The notes: generated by a model from the letters alone, not told the origin. A stretch of 64,000 bases of DNA from Anaerolineales bacterium (GCA_020634935.1 JACKAT010000021.1:23665-87664), one strand, 5' to 3'; positions 1 through 9,227 are shown, numbered from the stretch's first letter. Made by a program: numbers and translations.

Positions 1-187
1 AAAATTATAGAGGATACAGCTCTTAATCCTAATCATCCCAAGACCACTCCCGACAGCTGCACCCAGAGCTAATTTCAAAAGCCGTGAATAACCAGACCGG
101 ACCTGAATCAGGAAAATCATCCTGTCACTCCCTACTCCTTACTCCCTCCCGGCCTGTTTCCCAATAAATCTTACACTGAGGTAACGT
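1..187. other. Leader region without a recognisable gene
   Basis: I see no convincing coding frame on either strand here. Positions 119-150 carry a pyrimidine-rich run (repeated 'ccctactcc'-like units) of a kind that recurs elsewhere in the window. A GAGG at 177-180 serves as ribosome binding site for the gene starting at 188. Confidence 0.5.
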
Positions 188-1915
188 ATGCGTTTTTCCA
201 GACTCTTTGGTCGTACTTTGCGCGAAGACCCCGCCGAAGCGGAAATTGTTAGCCACCAACTCTTGCAGCGCGGCGGCTTCATCAAGCCGCTGGCCTCCGG
301 CATCTATACCCAAATGCCGCTGGGCTGGCGGGTATCGAAAAAGATTATGAACATTTTCCGGCGTGAAATGGATGCCCTGGGCTGCCAGGAGATGGCCATG
401 CCCGTCATCAATCCAGCCGAAATCTGGCAGCAAACCGGCCGCTGGGACAGTGTCGGGCCGGCGCTGGTCCGCTACCAGGACCGCAACGAGCGCGATATGT
501 GTCTGGCCATGACCCACGAAGAGGCGCTGTCGGACATTCTCAAAACCGAACTGGAATCTTACAAACAACTGCCCATTCTGTGCTATCATATGCAAACCAA
601 AGTGCGCGATGAGCCGCGTCCACGCGGCGGGCTGATTCGGGTGCGGGAATTCATTATGAAGGACGCCTACTCGGTCCATACGGACCAGGCCGATATCGAC
701 CGCTTCTACCCGGATATGGTGCAGGCGTATCGCAACATCTTTGCCAGTTGCAATCTCGATACGGTGGAGGTTGAAGCCGACTCCGGCATGATGGGCGGCA
801 GCGACTCGCACGAGTTTATGGTGCTAAGCCAAAGCGGCGAGGACACGGTTTTCATCAGCAGCGACGGCGCGTACGCCGCCAACGCCGAGCGAGCCGTTTT
901 CGACAAAGGCACGCCGCCGGCTGAAGAACCGGGCCAACTGGAAGAAGTTTACACCCCTAACTGCAAAACCATCGCCGAGGTGGCCAACTTTTTGGGTGTA
1001 CCCCAAACGCGCACGGTCAAGGCCGTCTTCTACATCGCCGAAAACGAAACGGAAGACTTTATTTTTGTGGTGATTCGGGGCGACTTGCCGGTTAATGAAG
1101 TCAAGCTGAGCAACGCCCTGGGCGGGATCAACTTCCGGGCCGCCACCGAAGCGGAAATCGAGGCGGTGGGCGCGGTACCCGGCTATGCCTCGCCGATTGG
1201 CCTGAACAAAGATTTAGGTGGCGGGCGCAAACTGATCATCGTCGCCGACGACTCGGCAGTCAACTTCCCCAACCTGGTCGGCGGGGCCAACAAAGCCGAG
1301 TACCACCTCAAGAACACCAACGCCAACCGCGATTACCAGCCCGACGTCGTGGCCGATATCGCTCTGGCCCAAGACGGCGACAAATGTCTCGGCAGCGAGG
1401 CCATTTTCCAACTGCATCGCGGCATCGAAGTCGGTCACTGTTTCAAGCTTGGCACCCGCTATAGCAAACCGGTTGGCTTGAAATATCTCGATGAAAACGG
1501 CAAGACGCAGACCCCGATAATGGGTAGCTACGGCATCGGGGTGGGCCGGTTGATGGCGGCTGTGGTCGAGCAGCACCATGATGACAACGGTATCATCTGG
1601 CCGGAGGCGATTGCCCCATTCGACCTGCATGTGGTCTCGCTGGCTAAACGGCCGGACGACGAGGTTGGCCAGCAAGGCGAAGCCCTCTACCGGCAGTTGC
1701 AACAAGCCGGCTTCGATGTCTTATACGATGATCGCAAGGAAAGCCCCGGCGTCAAATTCTCCGACGCCGATCTGATCGGCATTCCCTGGCGGATGACCCT
1801 TAGCGCCCGCAGTCTAAAAAATGGCGGCGTCGAGGTAAAACACCGCCGCGATCCGGACGTGGACATTGTTCCGGTAGACCAACTTGTTGACTATTTGAAA
1901 AACAAACGGCAATAA
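188..1915 (+). CDS. proS: Prolyl-tRNA synthetase (bacterial type, ProS)
   Basis: Charges tRNA-Pro with proline in the cytoplasm. The 575-residue product has the usual length and order for bacterial-type ProRS. The N-terminal class II catalytic half contains a motif-2-like stretch (RDEPRPRGG, then REFIMKDAYS). A YbaK-like editing insertion covers roughly residues 225-400 and would clear mischarged Ala-tRNA-Pro. Motif 3 follows (GSYGIGVGRLMAA), and then a C-terminal anticodon-binding domain. The ATG at 188 is chosen because GAGG lies seven bases upstream and the protein opens with the family-typical 'MRFSRLFGRTLRE'. The gene stands alone; the next gene starts 204 bases downstream after a hairpin. 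Nothing is missing, so it should be functional. Confidence 0.97.
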   Translation: MRFSRLFGRTLREDPAEAEIVSHQLLQRGGFIKPLASGIYTQMPLGWRVSKKIMNIFRREMDALGCQEMAMPVINPAEIWQQTGRWDSVGPALVRYQDRNERDMCLAMTHEEALSDILKTELESYKQLPILCYHMQTKVRDEPRPRGGLIRVREFIMKDAYSVHTDQADIDRFYPDMVQAYRNIFASCNLDTVEVEADSGMMGGSDSHEFMVLSQSGEDTVFISSDGAYAANAERAVFDKGTPPAEEPGQLEEVYTPNCKTIAEVANFLGVPQTRTVKAVFYIAENETEDFIFVVIRGDLPVNEVKLSNALGGINFRAATEAEIEAVGAVPGYASPIGLNKDLGGGRKLIIVADDSAVNFPNLVGGANKAEYHLKNTNANRDYQPDVVADIALAQDGDKCLGSEAIFQLHRGIEVGHCFKLGTRYSKPVGLKYLDENGKTQTPIMGSYGIGVGRLMAAVVEQHHDDNGIIWPEAIAPFDLHVVSLAKRPDDEVGQQGEALYRQLQQAGFDVLYDDRKESPGVKFSDADLIGIPWRMTLSARSLKNGGVEVKHRRDPDVDIVPVDQLVDYLKNKRQ

Positions 1916-1923
1916 AATGTAAC

Positions 1924-1972
1924 GGAGCGACAAAGCTGGCTTGGTCTTGGTCAAAGTAAACTTTGACGCTCC
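1924..1972. repeat. Hairpin repeat downstream of proS (GGAGCG-CAAAG family)
   Basis: GGAGCGACAAAG at 1924 pairs, with one mismatch, with CTTTGACGCTCC ending at 1972; an inner TCAAAG/CTTTGA hairpin is nested within. A T-rich stretch follows (1978-1985), so it may end proS transcripts. Related sequence (CAAAGCCAGCTTTGTCGCTCC) lies at 28975-29051, so this is a dispersed element rather than a dedicated terminator. Confidence 0.6.
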
Positions 1973-2119
1973 AAGTTCTATTTTTACGAGGAGAGGAGGG
2001 AGATTAGGTAATTTAGGGATGAAATATTGGAAATTTAGTGATTAGAGATAAGGCTAATCTCTCAATCTCTAATCTCCCAATCTCTAATCTCCAACCTCCA
2101 GTCTCCCCCATAACTATTC

Positions 2120-3853
2120 ATGCTCAAAGCGATACTGACAACTGAACAAGAAGATTTGCTCAAGCGAGAGCGCCAGTGGCTAACCGACTTGCAGGTGACT
2201 TTAGCCCAATTAGGCGCCACCAAAGATGACCAAGGCACCTTAAATCGATCAATTCAGCAGCTCGATGAGTTGTTTCTCCTGGTTATTGTCGGCGAATTCA
2301 ATGCCGGCAAAAGCGCCTTCATCAACGCCCTATTGGGACACAACCTTCTCAAGGAAGGCGTCACCCCCACCACCGCCGAAATAAATATCCTACGCTATGG
2401 CGAGGCCAGCCGGGTTGAAGTCAAGGGAGCCGATCTGCGCATCTTTTACGAACCGGTTGAGATCCTCAAACAAATCAATATTGTTGATACGCCGGGAACG
2501 AATGCCGTTATCCGCAAACATCAGGAGATTACCGAAGAGTTTGTGCCGAACTCTGATCTGGTGCTGTTCATCACCTCGGCCGATCGGCCCTTTACCGAAA
2601 GCGAGCGCACCTTTTTAGCCCAAATCAAAGAGTGGGGCAAGAAAGTCGTGCTGGTCATCAATAAGGTCGATCTGTTTCAAAGCGAAGAGGAGATGGAACA
2701 GGTTATCAGCTTTGTCCGGGAAAACGGCATGCTGCTGCTCGGCACTACGCCCGATATCTTTCCGGTCAGCGCCCGTAGAGCGCTGCGGGCCAAGCAGGGT
2801 CAGCCGGAACAGTGGGCTGAAAGCCGCTTTGAACCTTTGGAGCGATATATCCACGATACCCTGGATGAGTCGAGCCGGCTGCGGTTAAAATTTTTCAATC
2901 CCTTGGGTGTCGGCGACCGCCTGCTTAACAAGTACGCCGGCATCATCGACAACCGGCTGGGGCTACTCAATGACGATTTCGAGACGCTGGACAATTTGGA
3001 GCGCCAGCTCGGTCTGTACCGGCAGGATATGGAGCGCGATTTCAAATTCCGGCTGGCCGATATCGAAAATATTCTATTCGATATGGAAAAACGTGGCGGT
3101 GATTATTTTGACGAAACCATGCGCATCGCCCGTATTTTTGACTTGATGAACAAGAAGCGTTTTCAGGAAGGATTTGTCAGAGAGGTCGTCACTGATGTGC
3201 CGCAGCAGATCGAACATAAGGTGAGTGAACTGATCGACTGGCTGGTCAACTCCGATCTGAAGCAGTGGCACAGCGTGATGGATTATCTCGATCAGCGTAA
3301 AAAGGAGTACGAAGACCGCATTGTCGGCGAGGTCGGAGGCAGCTTTCGCTATGACCGCGATCACTTGATCGAATCGGTGGGGCGCTCGGCCCGTTCGGTA
3401 GTGGAAACGTACGACACCAGCGACGAGGCCCGGAAGCTGGCTAACAGCGCTCAAATGGCTGTGGCGGAAACCGCCGCGGCCGAAATGGGGGCCATTGGGC
3501 TGGGCGCCCTGATCACCGCGCTGGCCACTACCGCCGCCGCCGATATCACCGGTATCCTGGCCGCCAGTGTGGTGGCCGCGCTCGGTTTCTTTGTCATTCC
3601 GGCCCGGCGGCAGGCGGCTAAAAAACAGATGGAAGAACGGGTGGCCGCGCTGCGCGCTCAGTTGACCGGCTCTTTGACCACCCAATTCAACAAAGAGCTG
3701 AACCGCAGCCTGGCCCGCATCAACGATGCCGTTGCGCCTTATACGCGCTTCGTTCGCGCTGAGCGAGGAAAAATGGAAGAAACCCAGGCCGAACTCGAGC
3801 AGGCGCAGGAGACACAGGGACGCCTGCGGGCCGAGATAGAACGGTTAATATAG
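2120..3853 (+). CDS. Dynamin-like GTPase
   Basis: A large membrane-remodelling-type GTPase of 577 residues. The G domain is complete: P-loop GEFNAGKS at residues 58-65, a TPTT switch I threonine region near 82-85, DTPG at 123-126 and NKVD at 181-184. A long helical stalk follows. A hydrophobic hairpin around residues 455-510 (rich in Ala, Gly, Leu, Ile) would insert into or cross the membrane, and a C-terminal coiled coil rich in Glu, Gln and Arg follows. This architecture matches bacterial dynamin-like proteins, which bind and fuse or curve membranes. The exact role here is unknown. The epimerase gene starts 14 bases downstream, so the two are probably co-transcribed. A low-complexity tract of 'aatctcc' units lies just upstream (2056-2106). 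Confidence 0.88.
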   Translation: MLKAILTTEQEDLLKRERQWLTDLQVTLAQLGATKDDQGTLNRSIQQLDELFLLVIVGEFNAGKSAFINALLGHNLLKEGVTPTTAEINILRYGEASRVEVKGADLRIFYEPVEILKQINIVDTPGTNAVIRKHQEITEEFVPNSDLVLFITSADRPFTESERTFLAQIKEWGKKVVLVINKVDLFQSEEEMEQVISFVRENGMLLLGTTPDIFPVSARRALRAKQGQPEQWAESRFEPLERYIHDTLDESSRLRLKFFNPLGVGDRLLNKYAGIIDNRLGLLNDDFETLDNLERQLGLYRQDMERDFKFRLADIENILFDMEKRGGDYFDETMRIARIFDLMNKKRFQEGFVREVVTDVPQQIEHKVSELIDWLVNSDLKQWHSVMDYLDQRKKEYEDRIVGEVGGSFRYDRDHLIESVGRSARSVVETYDTSDEARKLANSAQMAVAETAAAEMGAIGLGALITALATTAAADITGILAASVVAALGFFVIPARRQAAKKQMEERVAALRAQLTGSLTTQFNKELNRSLARINDAVAPYTRFVRAERGKMEETQAELEQAQETQGRLRAEIERLI

Positions 3854-3867
3854 AACCTGATGACGCT

Positions 3868-4731
3868 ATGAACAGTAAAACTCTACTACTGACCGGAGCC
3901 AGCGGCTATCTGGGCCAACATGTGGCGGTTCGAGCCGCGGAAAGATACCATCTTTACTCGACTTTTGGGGCGAACCCGGCCGGGATTACTGCCGGGCAGC
4001 CGGTCCAACTCGATTTGGGGGATCGCGCCGCCATTCACCAGACCATTAACCAGCTCAAACCCCAGGCCATTATTCACGCCGCCGCAGTCAACCCCGGTAG
4101 CGGTGATGCCGCCGCGATGCAGCGCATCAACACCGACGGATCGCGCTACGTGGCCGAAGCAGCAGTGGCAGTGGGCGCCCGCTTAGTCTTTGTCTCAACC
4201 GATGTCGTCCACAGCGGCCTCCAGCCCCCCTATGCGGATGACGCCGCCCCGACCCCGATTAATGACTACGGTCGCTCAAAAGCGGCGGCCGAAGCGGCGG
4301 TAGCCGAGGTTGATCCAAGCGCGGCTATCGCGCGGACCTCGTTGATTTATGGCCTGGAGAAGATGGATCGCGGCACGGCCGGCTTTGTCGAACGCCTTGA
4401 AAGCGGCCAGACGCTCATCTTGTTCAGCGATGTCATACGTAATCCGGTCTGGGTCGAGTCGCTGGCCGAGGCGCTGCTAAAGCTGGTCGAACGCGATTTT
4501 GCCGGAACATTAAATGTGGTGGGGCGCCAAGCCATGAGCCGGGAACTATTTGGGCGGCGACTGTTGGCCTACTGGGGCATCGAAACCGGCAGCCGCGTTC
4601 AGCCGGGTCGAGCGGTGGATATTTCGGCCACAATCCCGCTCGATTTACGGCTGACCTGCGCCAAAGCCGAGCAGCTTTTGCAGATGACGCTCTATGGCGT
4701 CGATGAGGTGCTGGCGATGAACGCTCCCTAA
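3868..4731 (+). CDS. NAD(P)-dependent sugar epimerase/reductase, RmlD-like
   Basis: An extended short-chain dehydrogenase of 287 residues. The Rossmann dinucleotide-binding motif GASGYLG is at residues 10-16. VSTD at 109-112 and the catalytic pair in YGRSK (Tyr134, Lys138) follow in normal spacing. The layout and the 'VSTDVVHSG' segment resemble dTDP-4-dehydrorhamnose reductase (RmlD), which makes dTDP-L-rhamnose. No other rhamnose gene is nearby, so the substrate stays open; a methionine adenosyltransferase beta-subunit-like role is an alternative. It follows the dynamin-like GTPase by 14 bases and is followed by a hairpin terminator. Confidence 0.85.
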   Translation: MNSKTLLLTGASGYLGQHVAVRAAERYHLYSTFGANPAGITAGQPVQLDLGDRAAIHQTINQLKPQAIIHAAAVNPGSGDAAAMQRINTDGSRYVAEAAVAVGARLVFVSTDVVHSGLQPPYADDAAPTPINDYGRSKAAAEAAVAEVDPSAAIARTSLIYGLEKMDRGTAGFVERLESGQTLILFSDVIRNPVWVESLAEALLKLVERDFAGTLNVVGRQAMSRELFGRRLLAYWGIETGSRVQPGRAVDISATIPLDLRLTCAKAEQLLQMTLYGVDEVLAMNAP

Positions 4732-4756
4732 AACCTCATCACCTAGCCAGGCTATA

Positions 4757-4794
4757 AACCCGCCATGTGACCAGTGCGGGTTAAGGTTTTTTTT
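4757..4794 (+). terminator. Rho-independent terminator after the epimerase gene
   Basis: AACCCGC (4757-4763) pairs with GCGGGTT (4776-4782), and an eight-T run follows at 4787-4794. It lies 26 bases after the epimerase stop codon and on the same strand. Confidence 0.7.
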
Positions 4795-4812
4795 CGTACA
4801 CTAAATGATGGG

Positions 4813-4828
4813 TCAGCCAATTGGCTGA
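4813..4828. promoter_or_regulatory. 16-bp perfect palindrome upstream of the antiporter gene
   Basis: TCAGCCAATTGGCTGA is a perfect 16-base palindrome about 240 bases upstream of the DsbA-NhaA gene, in a 334-base gap (4732-5065) that holds only this and the terminator. It could be an operator, but no regulator gene is adjacent. A partial match (AGCCAATTGG) lies at 6937-6946, just after the antiporter gene. Confidence 0.3.
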
Positions 4829-5065
4829 TCTTGTCGTCGATGCGTTAACTGGCGATGCTGCCTCATCTTAATATTTTAAGAGATGTCTCTGGATATAATC
4901 CGACCATTTTATTCTGCCGCCGACAACCCAAAGTTACACCACCTCAAATTTATTCGTATTTCCTTGCAACCATTTCAATCCCCCTCATTAGAAGTCAGCT
5001 TGCTGTTGCTGCCAATCGGTTGTTTTTGACTTGAAAGGATTGTATAAATCATTTAAGGAAGGTTT

Positions 5066-6937
5066 ATGATGTTAAAAGAAGAGTCTAAAATATTAAATCC
5101 CCCGGTCAATAGCCGGGATCACACTCACGGGCCGAAAACGGCTCCAATCACCCTGGTTCAGTATGGTAATTATGAATGCCCCCACTGCCGCCGCATTCAT
5201 CCTGTGCTGCAAGCCCGCCAGCGGCGCTTGGGCGAGCGGCTGCGTTTTGTTTTTCGGCACTTACCCACACCGGCCCATCCCCACTCACAGTTAGCGGCAG
5301 AAGCGGCAGAAGCAGCGGGGGCGCAAGGTAAATTTTGGGAGATGCACGATTTTCTTTTTGAGCAGCCTTATGAAGTTCTAAATGAGGATCATTTTATTCA
5401 TGCGGCTGAAACGATTGGCTTAGACGTCGAACGTTTTATAAACGACCTAAGCGAACATACTTACGCGGAACACGTTCAAGAAGACTTTGACAGCGGGATG
5501 ATGAGCGGCGTCAATGGTACGCCCACCTTTTTTGTCAACGGGATCCGGCACGATGATCCCTGGGATTTTTATTCGGTAGTGGAAGCGGCTGAGAAACCCC
5601 TGGCCGTAAAAATTCGCTTGCTGGCCCAAGATTTCACCTCGTTGGCTGCGGCCGGCAGTTTGATCCTGCTGCTGTGTACCATTCTGGCCCTGGTCTGGGC
5701 CAACTCGCCGATAGCCGAAAGTTATTTTGAATTATGGGAAACCCAGTTAGCGATCAACCTGGGGCAGTTTAGCCTTACTGAGGATTTGATCGGTTGGGTC
5801 AATGATGGTCTGATGGTTATCTTTTTCTTTGTAGTGGGGTTGGAAATCAAACGGGAAATCATGTCCGGTGAGTTAGCCAGTCCAAAACGAGCCGCGCTGC
5901 CCATTGCTGGGGCGTTAGGCGGCATGATAGCGCCGGCGATTATCTACACCGCGTTCAATTTTGGCGGGCCGGCAATGCCCGGCTGGGGCATTCCGATGGC
6001 AACGGATATCGCCTTTACGCTGGGGGTGTTAGCCCTGTTAGGGACCAGAGCGCCGCTGCCGTTGAAAATATTCTTCGCCGCCTTGGCCATCGCCGACGAT
6101 TTGGGGGCCGTGCTGGTGATTGCCTTATTCTACACAACTAATATTTCCATAGCTGCCCTGGGGATAGCCGCCATCTTTTTTATTCTGCTCATCTTTCTCA
6201 ACCGGATCAGAGTCTATTCGCCCTTGCCCTACGCCTTGTTGGGCATTGGCATGTGGGCAGCCTTCTTGACCTCCGGCATTCATCCGACTATCGCCGGGGT
6301 TTTGGTGGCCATGACCATTCCCTCTCGCAGTCCCATCAATGTTCGGCCCTTGCTGGTCCAAGCCCAGAGCGTAGTTGATGATTTTGTGGTGCCAGAGGAA
6401 TGGCGCGACACTATCGACAGCCGCCGCCAGGCCACCATTCAAACGTTGGAAACAATTACCAATAAAATGCAATCGCCGGCTCGACGCATGGAACACCAGC
6501 TTAACAACTGGTCCATCTTCCTTATTTTGCCGATTTTTGCGCTGGCTAATGCCGGGGTTCATCTGGATATGGGCTCCGCCTCAAATCTGACCAGTCCGGT
6601 TGGTTTAGGTATTATTTTGGGGCTGTTTATTGGTAAACCGCTGGGTGTCACCTTAATTTGTTTGACCATTATCAAGATCGGACTGGCCGAACTCCCGTCC
6701 GGCATTAGCTGGCGGCACTTCATCAGTTCCACCTTTCTGGCCGGCATTGGATTTACGATGTCGCTGTTTATTGCCGGGGCGGCCTTCCCCGGCGACCCCA
6801 CTTTATTGAACACTGCCAAGCTGGCCATTTTCGCTGCCTCAATTTTGGCCGGTATTGTCGGATCGCTTTTGGTCTATATGAACAGCCCGGCTCCAAAGGC
6901 TACCCTTCAAAGTGAAGTCGCGGCCGCCGTTAGTTAG
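5066..6937 (+). CDS. nhaA: DsbA-like thioredoxin domain fused to NhaA Na+/H+ antiporter
   Basis: A 623-residue fusion. Residues 20-175 form a DsbA-type thioredoxin fold with the redox motif CPHC at 38-41 and the cis-proline loop GTPTFFVNG near 151-159. Residues about 180-610 are an NhaA sodium/proton antiporter with some eleven to twelve membrane helices. They carry the transport aspartates: Asp314 in 'ATDIAF' (equivalent to Asp133 of E. coli NhaA) and Asp344-Asp345 in 'AIADDLGA' (Asp163-Asp164). NhaA exchanges Na+ for H+ to control pH and sodium. DsbA-NhaA fusions occur in several bacterial phyla, but the reason for the fusion is not established. AAGGAAGG ends nine bases before the ATG. The thioredoxin part has no signal peptide, so it is probably cytoplasmic. 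Confidence 0.93.
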   Translation: MMLKEESKILNPPVNSRDHTHGPKTAPITLVQYGNYECPHCRRIHPVLQARQRRLGERLRFVFRHLPTPAHPHSQLAAEAAEAAGAQGKFWEMHDFLFEQPYEVLNEDHFIHAAETIGLDVERFINDLSEHTYAEHVQEDFDSGMMSGVNGTPTFFVNGIRHDDPWDFYSVVEAAEKPLAVKIRLLAQDFTSLAAAGSLILLLCTILALVWANSPIAESYFELWETQLAINLGQFSLTEDLIGWVNDGLMVIFFFVVGLEIKREIMSGELASPKRAALPIAGALGGMIAPAIIYTAFNFGGPAMPGWGIPMATDIAFTLGVLALLGTRAPLPLKIFFAALAIADDLGAVLVIALFYTTNISIAALGIAAIFFILLIFLNRIRVYSPLPYALLGIGMWAAFLTSGIHPTIAGVLVAMTIPSRSPINVRPLLVQAQSVVDDFVVPEEWRDTIDSRRQATIQTLETITNKMQSPARRMEHQLNNWSIFLILPIFALANAGVHLDMGSASNLTSPVGLGIILGLFIGKPLGVTLICLTIIKIGLAELPSGISWRHFISSTFLAGIGFTMSLFIAGAAFPGDPTLLNTAKLAIFAASILAGIVGSLLVYMNSPAPKATLQSEVAAAVS

Positions 6938-6964
6938 CCAATTGGAGACAGAAAGGTTAACCCT

Positions 6965-7489
6965 ATGCCAGGATCTCTCTACATTTTTGTCGATGACTCA
7001 AATTTGGTGGGCTTATGCCGCCAAAAAAACAAAAATTTGGATTGGATTAGGTTGCGTGATTTTATTGTAGATAAAAGTGAAGGTAATAATTTAAAGGAAA
7101 TGATTATTTATGTGGGCATGCCGCCGATGATCGGCTCATTGACCGAAAAAAGAGAAGGGAAAGAACGCTATGCCCACTGGCTGCGCTCGCAGGGGTTTTT
7201 GGTGATCACCCATAACGGCTCGCCTACACCACCCGACACCTTCACGGCCAATGTCGATATTTTGATGGCGCTAAGCTGCTTTGAAATTTCAACGCGCAAC
7301 CATCCAGATGTCGTGGTTTTAGTCACCAGCGACGGTGACTTTGCTCCCCTGCCGCTGTTTCTGCGAAATTACGGCATCAAAACGGAAATTGCCGCTATGG
7401 AAAACATCATCGGCACCTCCTTGAAAGACTCGGTCAATCGGGTAATTGATCTCGAGCCGTTTATCGACAGCCTCGATGACCTCAATTAG
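6965..7489 (+). CDS. NYN-domain (LabA/DUF88-like) putative ribonuclease
   Basis: A 174-residue single-domain protein of the NYN family, a PIN-like nuclease fold. Conserved acidic positions are visible: FVDDSNL at residues 8-14 (Asp10, Asp11, Asn13), Asp98 in 'NVDILMAL', and SDGDF at 122-126. These would coordinate divalent metal for RNA cleavage. LabA-type relatives occur in cyanobacteria and many other phyla, and their targets are mostly unknown. The gene follows the antiporter by 27 bases and may share its transcript. It ends in front of a large inverted repeat that separates it from a convergent gene. Confidence 0.85.
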   Translation: MPGSLYIFVDDSNLVGLCRQKNKNLDWIRLRDFIVDKSEGNNLKEMIIYVGMPPMIGSLTEKREGKERYAHWLRSQGFLVITHNGSPTPPDTFTANVDILMALSCFEISTRNHPDVVVLVTSDGDFAPLPLFLRNYGIKTEIAAMENIIGTSLKDSVNRVIDLEPFIDSLDDLN

Positions 7490-7511
7490 ATTTTGAGTGC
7501 AGTAGGATTGA

Positions 7512-7579
7512 TTAGATAGTTGAATGAGTTGGTTGGCTACTGGGTTAGATACCCACTAACCAACCAACTACCTATCTAA
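7512..7579. repeat. Long inverted repeat between convergent genes
   Basis: TTAGATAG and AGTTGGTTGG on the left pair with ACCAACCAACT and CTATCTAA on the right around a loop of about 20 bases. It sits between a plus-strand gene ending at 7489 and a minus-strand gene ending at 7629, so it could act as a bidirectional terminator. Confidence 0.6.
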
Positions 7580-7628
7580 GCTACTTACTATACGCCCCCG
7601 TGTCCGTTATTTTATCAACGGCTCTCCA

Positions 7629-7853
7629 TTAACCTTCATCAAAAACGGCAACCACGTATTTGGTTATCCCCAAACTAACCAAACCGATCAACAGTAAGAC
7701 CGGCCAAACTCGGCCCGCTGCCATCAAATTTGAGATCACGGCCAGCAAACCCACTCCAACTCCCAAAAAAAACACCGAAATCAGTATATCAAGGCAAACA
7801 TTCCCCACCAATCCAACCACCGTTTGGCCTGTACGGCCATGGTTCTCCCTCAT
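7629..7853 (-). CDS. Small two-helix membrane protein of unknown function
   Basis: The 74-residue product is not a family I recognise. After a short polar N-terminus (MRENHGRTGQ) there are two hydrophobic stretches, about residues 11-41 and 46-66, both long enough to span the membrane, and a short acidic tail. AGGGG lies ten bases upstream of the ATG, which supports translation. The gene converges on the NYN gene, with the inverted repeat at 7512-7579 between them. The potassium channel gene lies upstream on the same strand, 157 bases away, so co-transcription is possible but not shown. No functional residues stand out. Confidence 0.5.
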   Translation of the reverse strand: MRENHGRTGQTVVGLVGNVCLDILISVFFLGVGVGLLAVISNLMAAGRVWPVLLLIGLVSLGITKYVVAVFDEG

Positions 7854-8009
7854 TTTGTATATTCCCCTAACCCAGACAAACTGGCTAACTCAAGAGAAAA
7901 GATGATAGCTCCAGATGAACAGCAAGTAGCTTATTATAATTGTTACCACTAATATCTTAAGCAATTATAAAAGCGCCAACGGAGAATTTAAAATACCCCT
8001 ACGCCTTAT

Positions 8010-9164
8010 TTAGGATGCCAACTGGCCTATTTTGGGGGCAAACGCAATCAAGGCATCGGTGGCTTGCATCACCTCATTGGCCGACGGGGCATAGTGGAAC
8101 TGTCCATCGCGCCACACGGCCAGGACCACCACTTGATGTTCGTCCCGTAATTGGGTAACAGTTTTGCCCACCCAAGTCGGATAATCGGTGAGGGTGATTT
8201 GGTGTAGATCATATGCGGCCTGCGAGTTAAACGAGACGGCCATCCAAAAATCCCCCATCAGTGGATTCATCATCCAGGATTGAATCTGCATCCCGCTCCC
8301 TTTTTCGGGAAAAATAAGTTGATCCGCCCCGGCAATCTGGAGTTTGGGACCGTTCTTATCGTCGTGAACCAGCGCCAGGATACGCAGGCTGGGGTTATTC
8401 ATCTGGGTGGCTAAGGCTCGGGCGCTGATAACGGCAAACAAATTTTGCTCATCGCTGTCGAGCGCCGCGACCACCCCCTTGGCCTGAGCCACGCCGGCGG
8501 CGATCAAGGTGCTGTCATCGGTGGGATCGGCCATCAAATAGGGCACATGGACCCGTTTCGTCAATTCTTCCAGCGACAACTGTTCATCTTCGGTCACATC
8601 TACGGCTTGGGTGATATCATAGTAGCGACCGAATTTCTTTTGAAGATAGTCCGGATCGAGATAAAGCAGGGCCCGGCGCAGTTTCTGTTCATCCGGCTCC
8701 ACCAGAATCATCGGCTGGTGGTCTCGTTGAAAAAAGAACATCGCCTTGCGACTAATGGGGCTGGCCCCGCAGATGATAATATGATTGCTTAAACTCGCAA
8801 TAGCAGCCATTCGTTCCTCCTGAATTTGACGGTGAACGCGGTCGTGTTCCCATCGGATGACGACCGCGGCCAGGTTTGAGATAGCGTAGCTGGCCAGGCC
8901 AATGGCGCTCAATGTAAAAAAGATGGCAAAAAGCCGGCCCCCCAATGTTCGCGGTGAAAAATCACCGTAACCGACCGTGGTAATAGTAATGATGGTAGCA
9001 TACAAAGCATCTGGCAGTGACCAGCCCTCCAGAAAGGCATAGGCTACCGTACCAATCCCTATCATTACAATGATTGGAACCAGCGATAAGCCCAAGCTGG
9101 ATCGGGTCAATCTTCTTACGATTAATGATATTTTGCGGTTGAAAATAGACGTCCACCAGAACAC
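8010..9164 (-). CDS. Potassium channel with RCK (TrkA-N/TrkA-C) domains
   Basis: A 384-residue two-helix ion channel subunit. Helices span about residues 26-45 and 76-103. Between them is a pore loop with the K+ selectivity filter TVGYGD at 63-68. A cytoplasmic RCK-N domain starts near 127, and an RCK-C domain covers about 310-384. Such channels assemble as tetramers and gate in response to ligands bound by RCK domains. The dinucleotide loop reads CGASPISR (132-139) instead of the canonical GxGxxG, so NAD(H) binding may be lost or altered. Translation starts at GTG with AGGGG upstream. A TATAAT -10 box on the minus strand (9188-9193) gives a very short leader; no good -35 is visible. Confidence 0.92.
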   Translation of the reverse strand: MFWWTSIFNRKISLIVRRLTRSSLGLSLVPIIVMIGIGTVAYAFLEGWSLPDALYATIITITTVGYGDFSPRTLGGRLFAIFFTLSAIGLASYAISNLAAVVIRWEHDRVHRQIQEERMAAIASLSNHIIICGASPISRKAMFFFQRDHQPMILVEPDEQKLRRALLYLDPDYLQKKFGRYYDITQAVDVTEDEQLSLEELTKRVHVPYLMADPTDDSTLIAAGVAQAKGVVAALDSDEQNLFAVISARALATQMNNPSLRILALVHDDKNGPKLQIAGADQLIFPEKGSGMQIQSWMMNPLMGDFWMAVSFNSQAAYDLHQITLTDYPTWVGKTVTQLRDEHQVVVLAVWRDGQFHYAPSANEVMQATDALIAFAPKIGQLAS

Positions 9165-9227
9165 GAACCCACCCCTGTAGCGTATCTATTATACTGACTT
9201 TGGGCATAATTTTGACGTTTATCGGAC

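Noticed and set aside
125..811. 228-codon minus-strand frame over the start of proS
   Set aside because: It is antisense to a clear essential gene and shows no family similarity.
1214..1705. 163-codon minus-strand frame inside proS
   Set aside because: Antisense shadow of proS with no ribosome site.
3074..3685. 203-codon minus-strand frame inside the dynamin-like gene
   Set aside because: Antisense shadow; low-complexity composition and no signals.
4811..4828. Palindrome as a terminator
   Set aside because: No T run follows it, and a proper terminator already lies upstream at 4757-4794; kept only as a possible operator.
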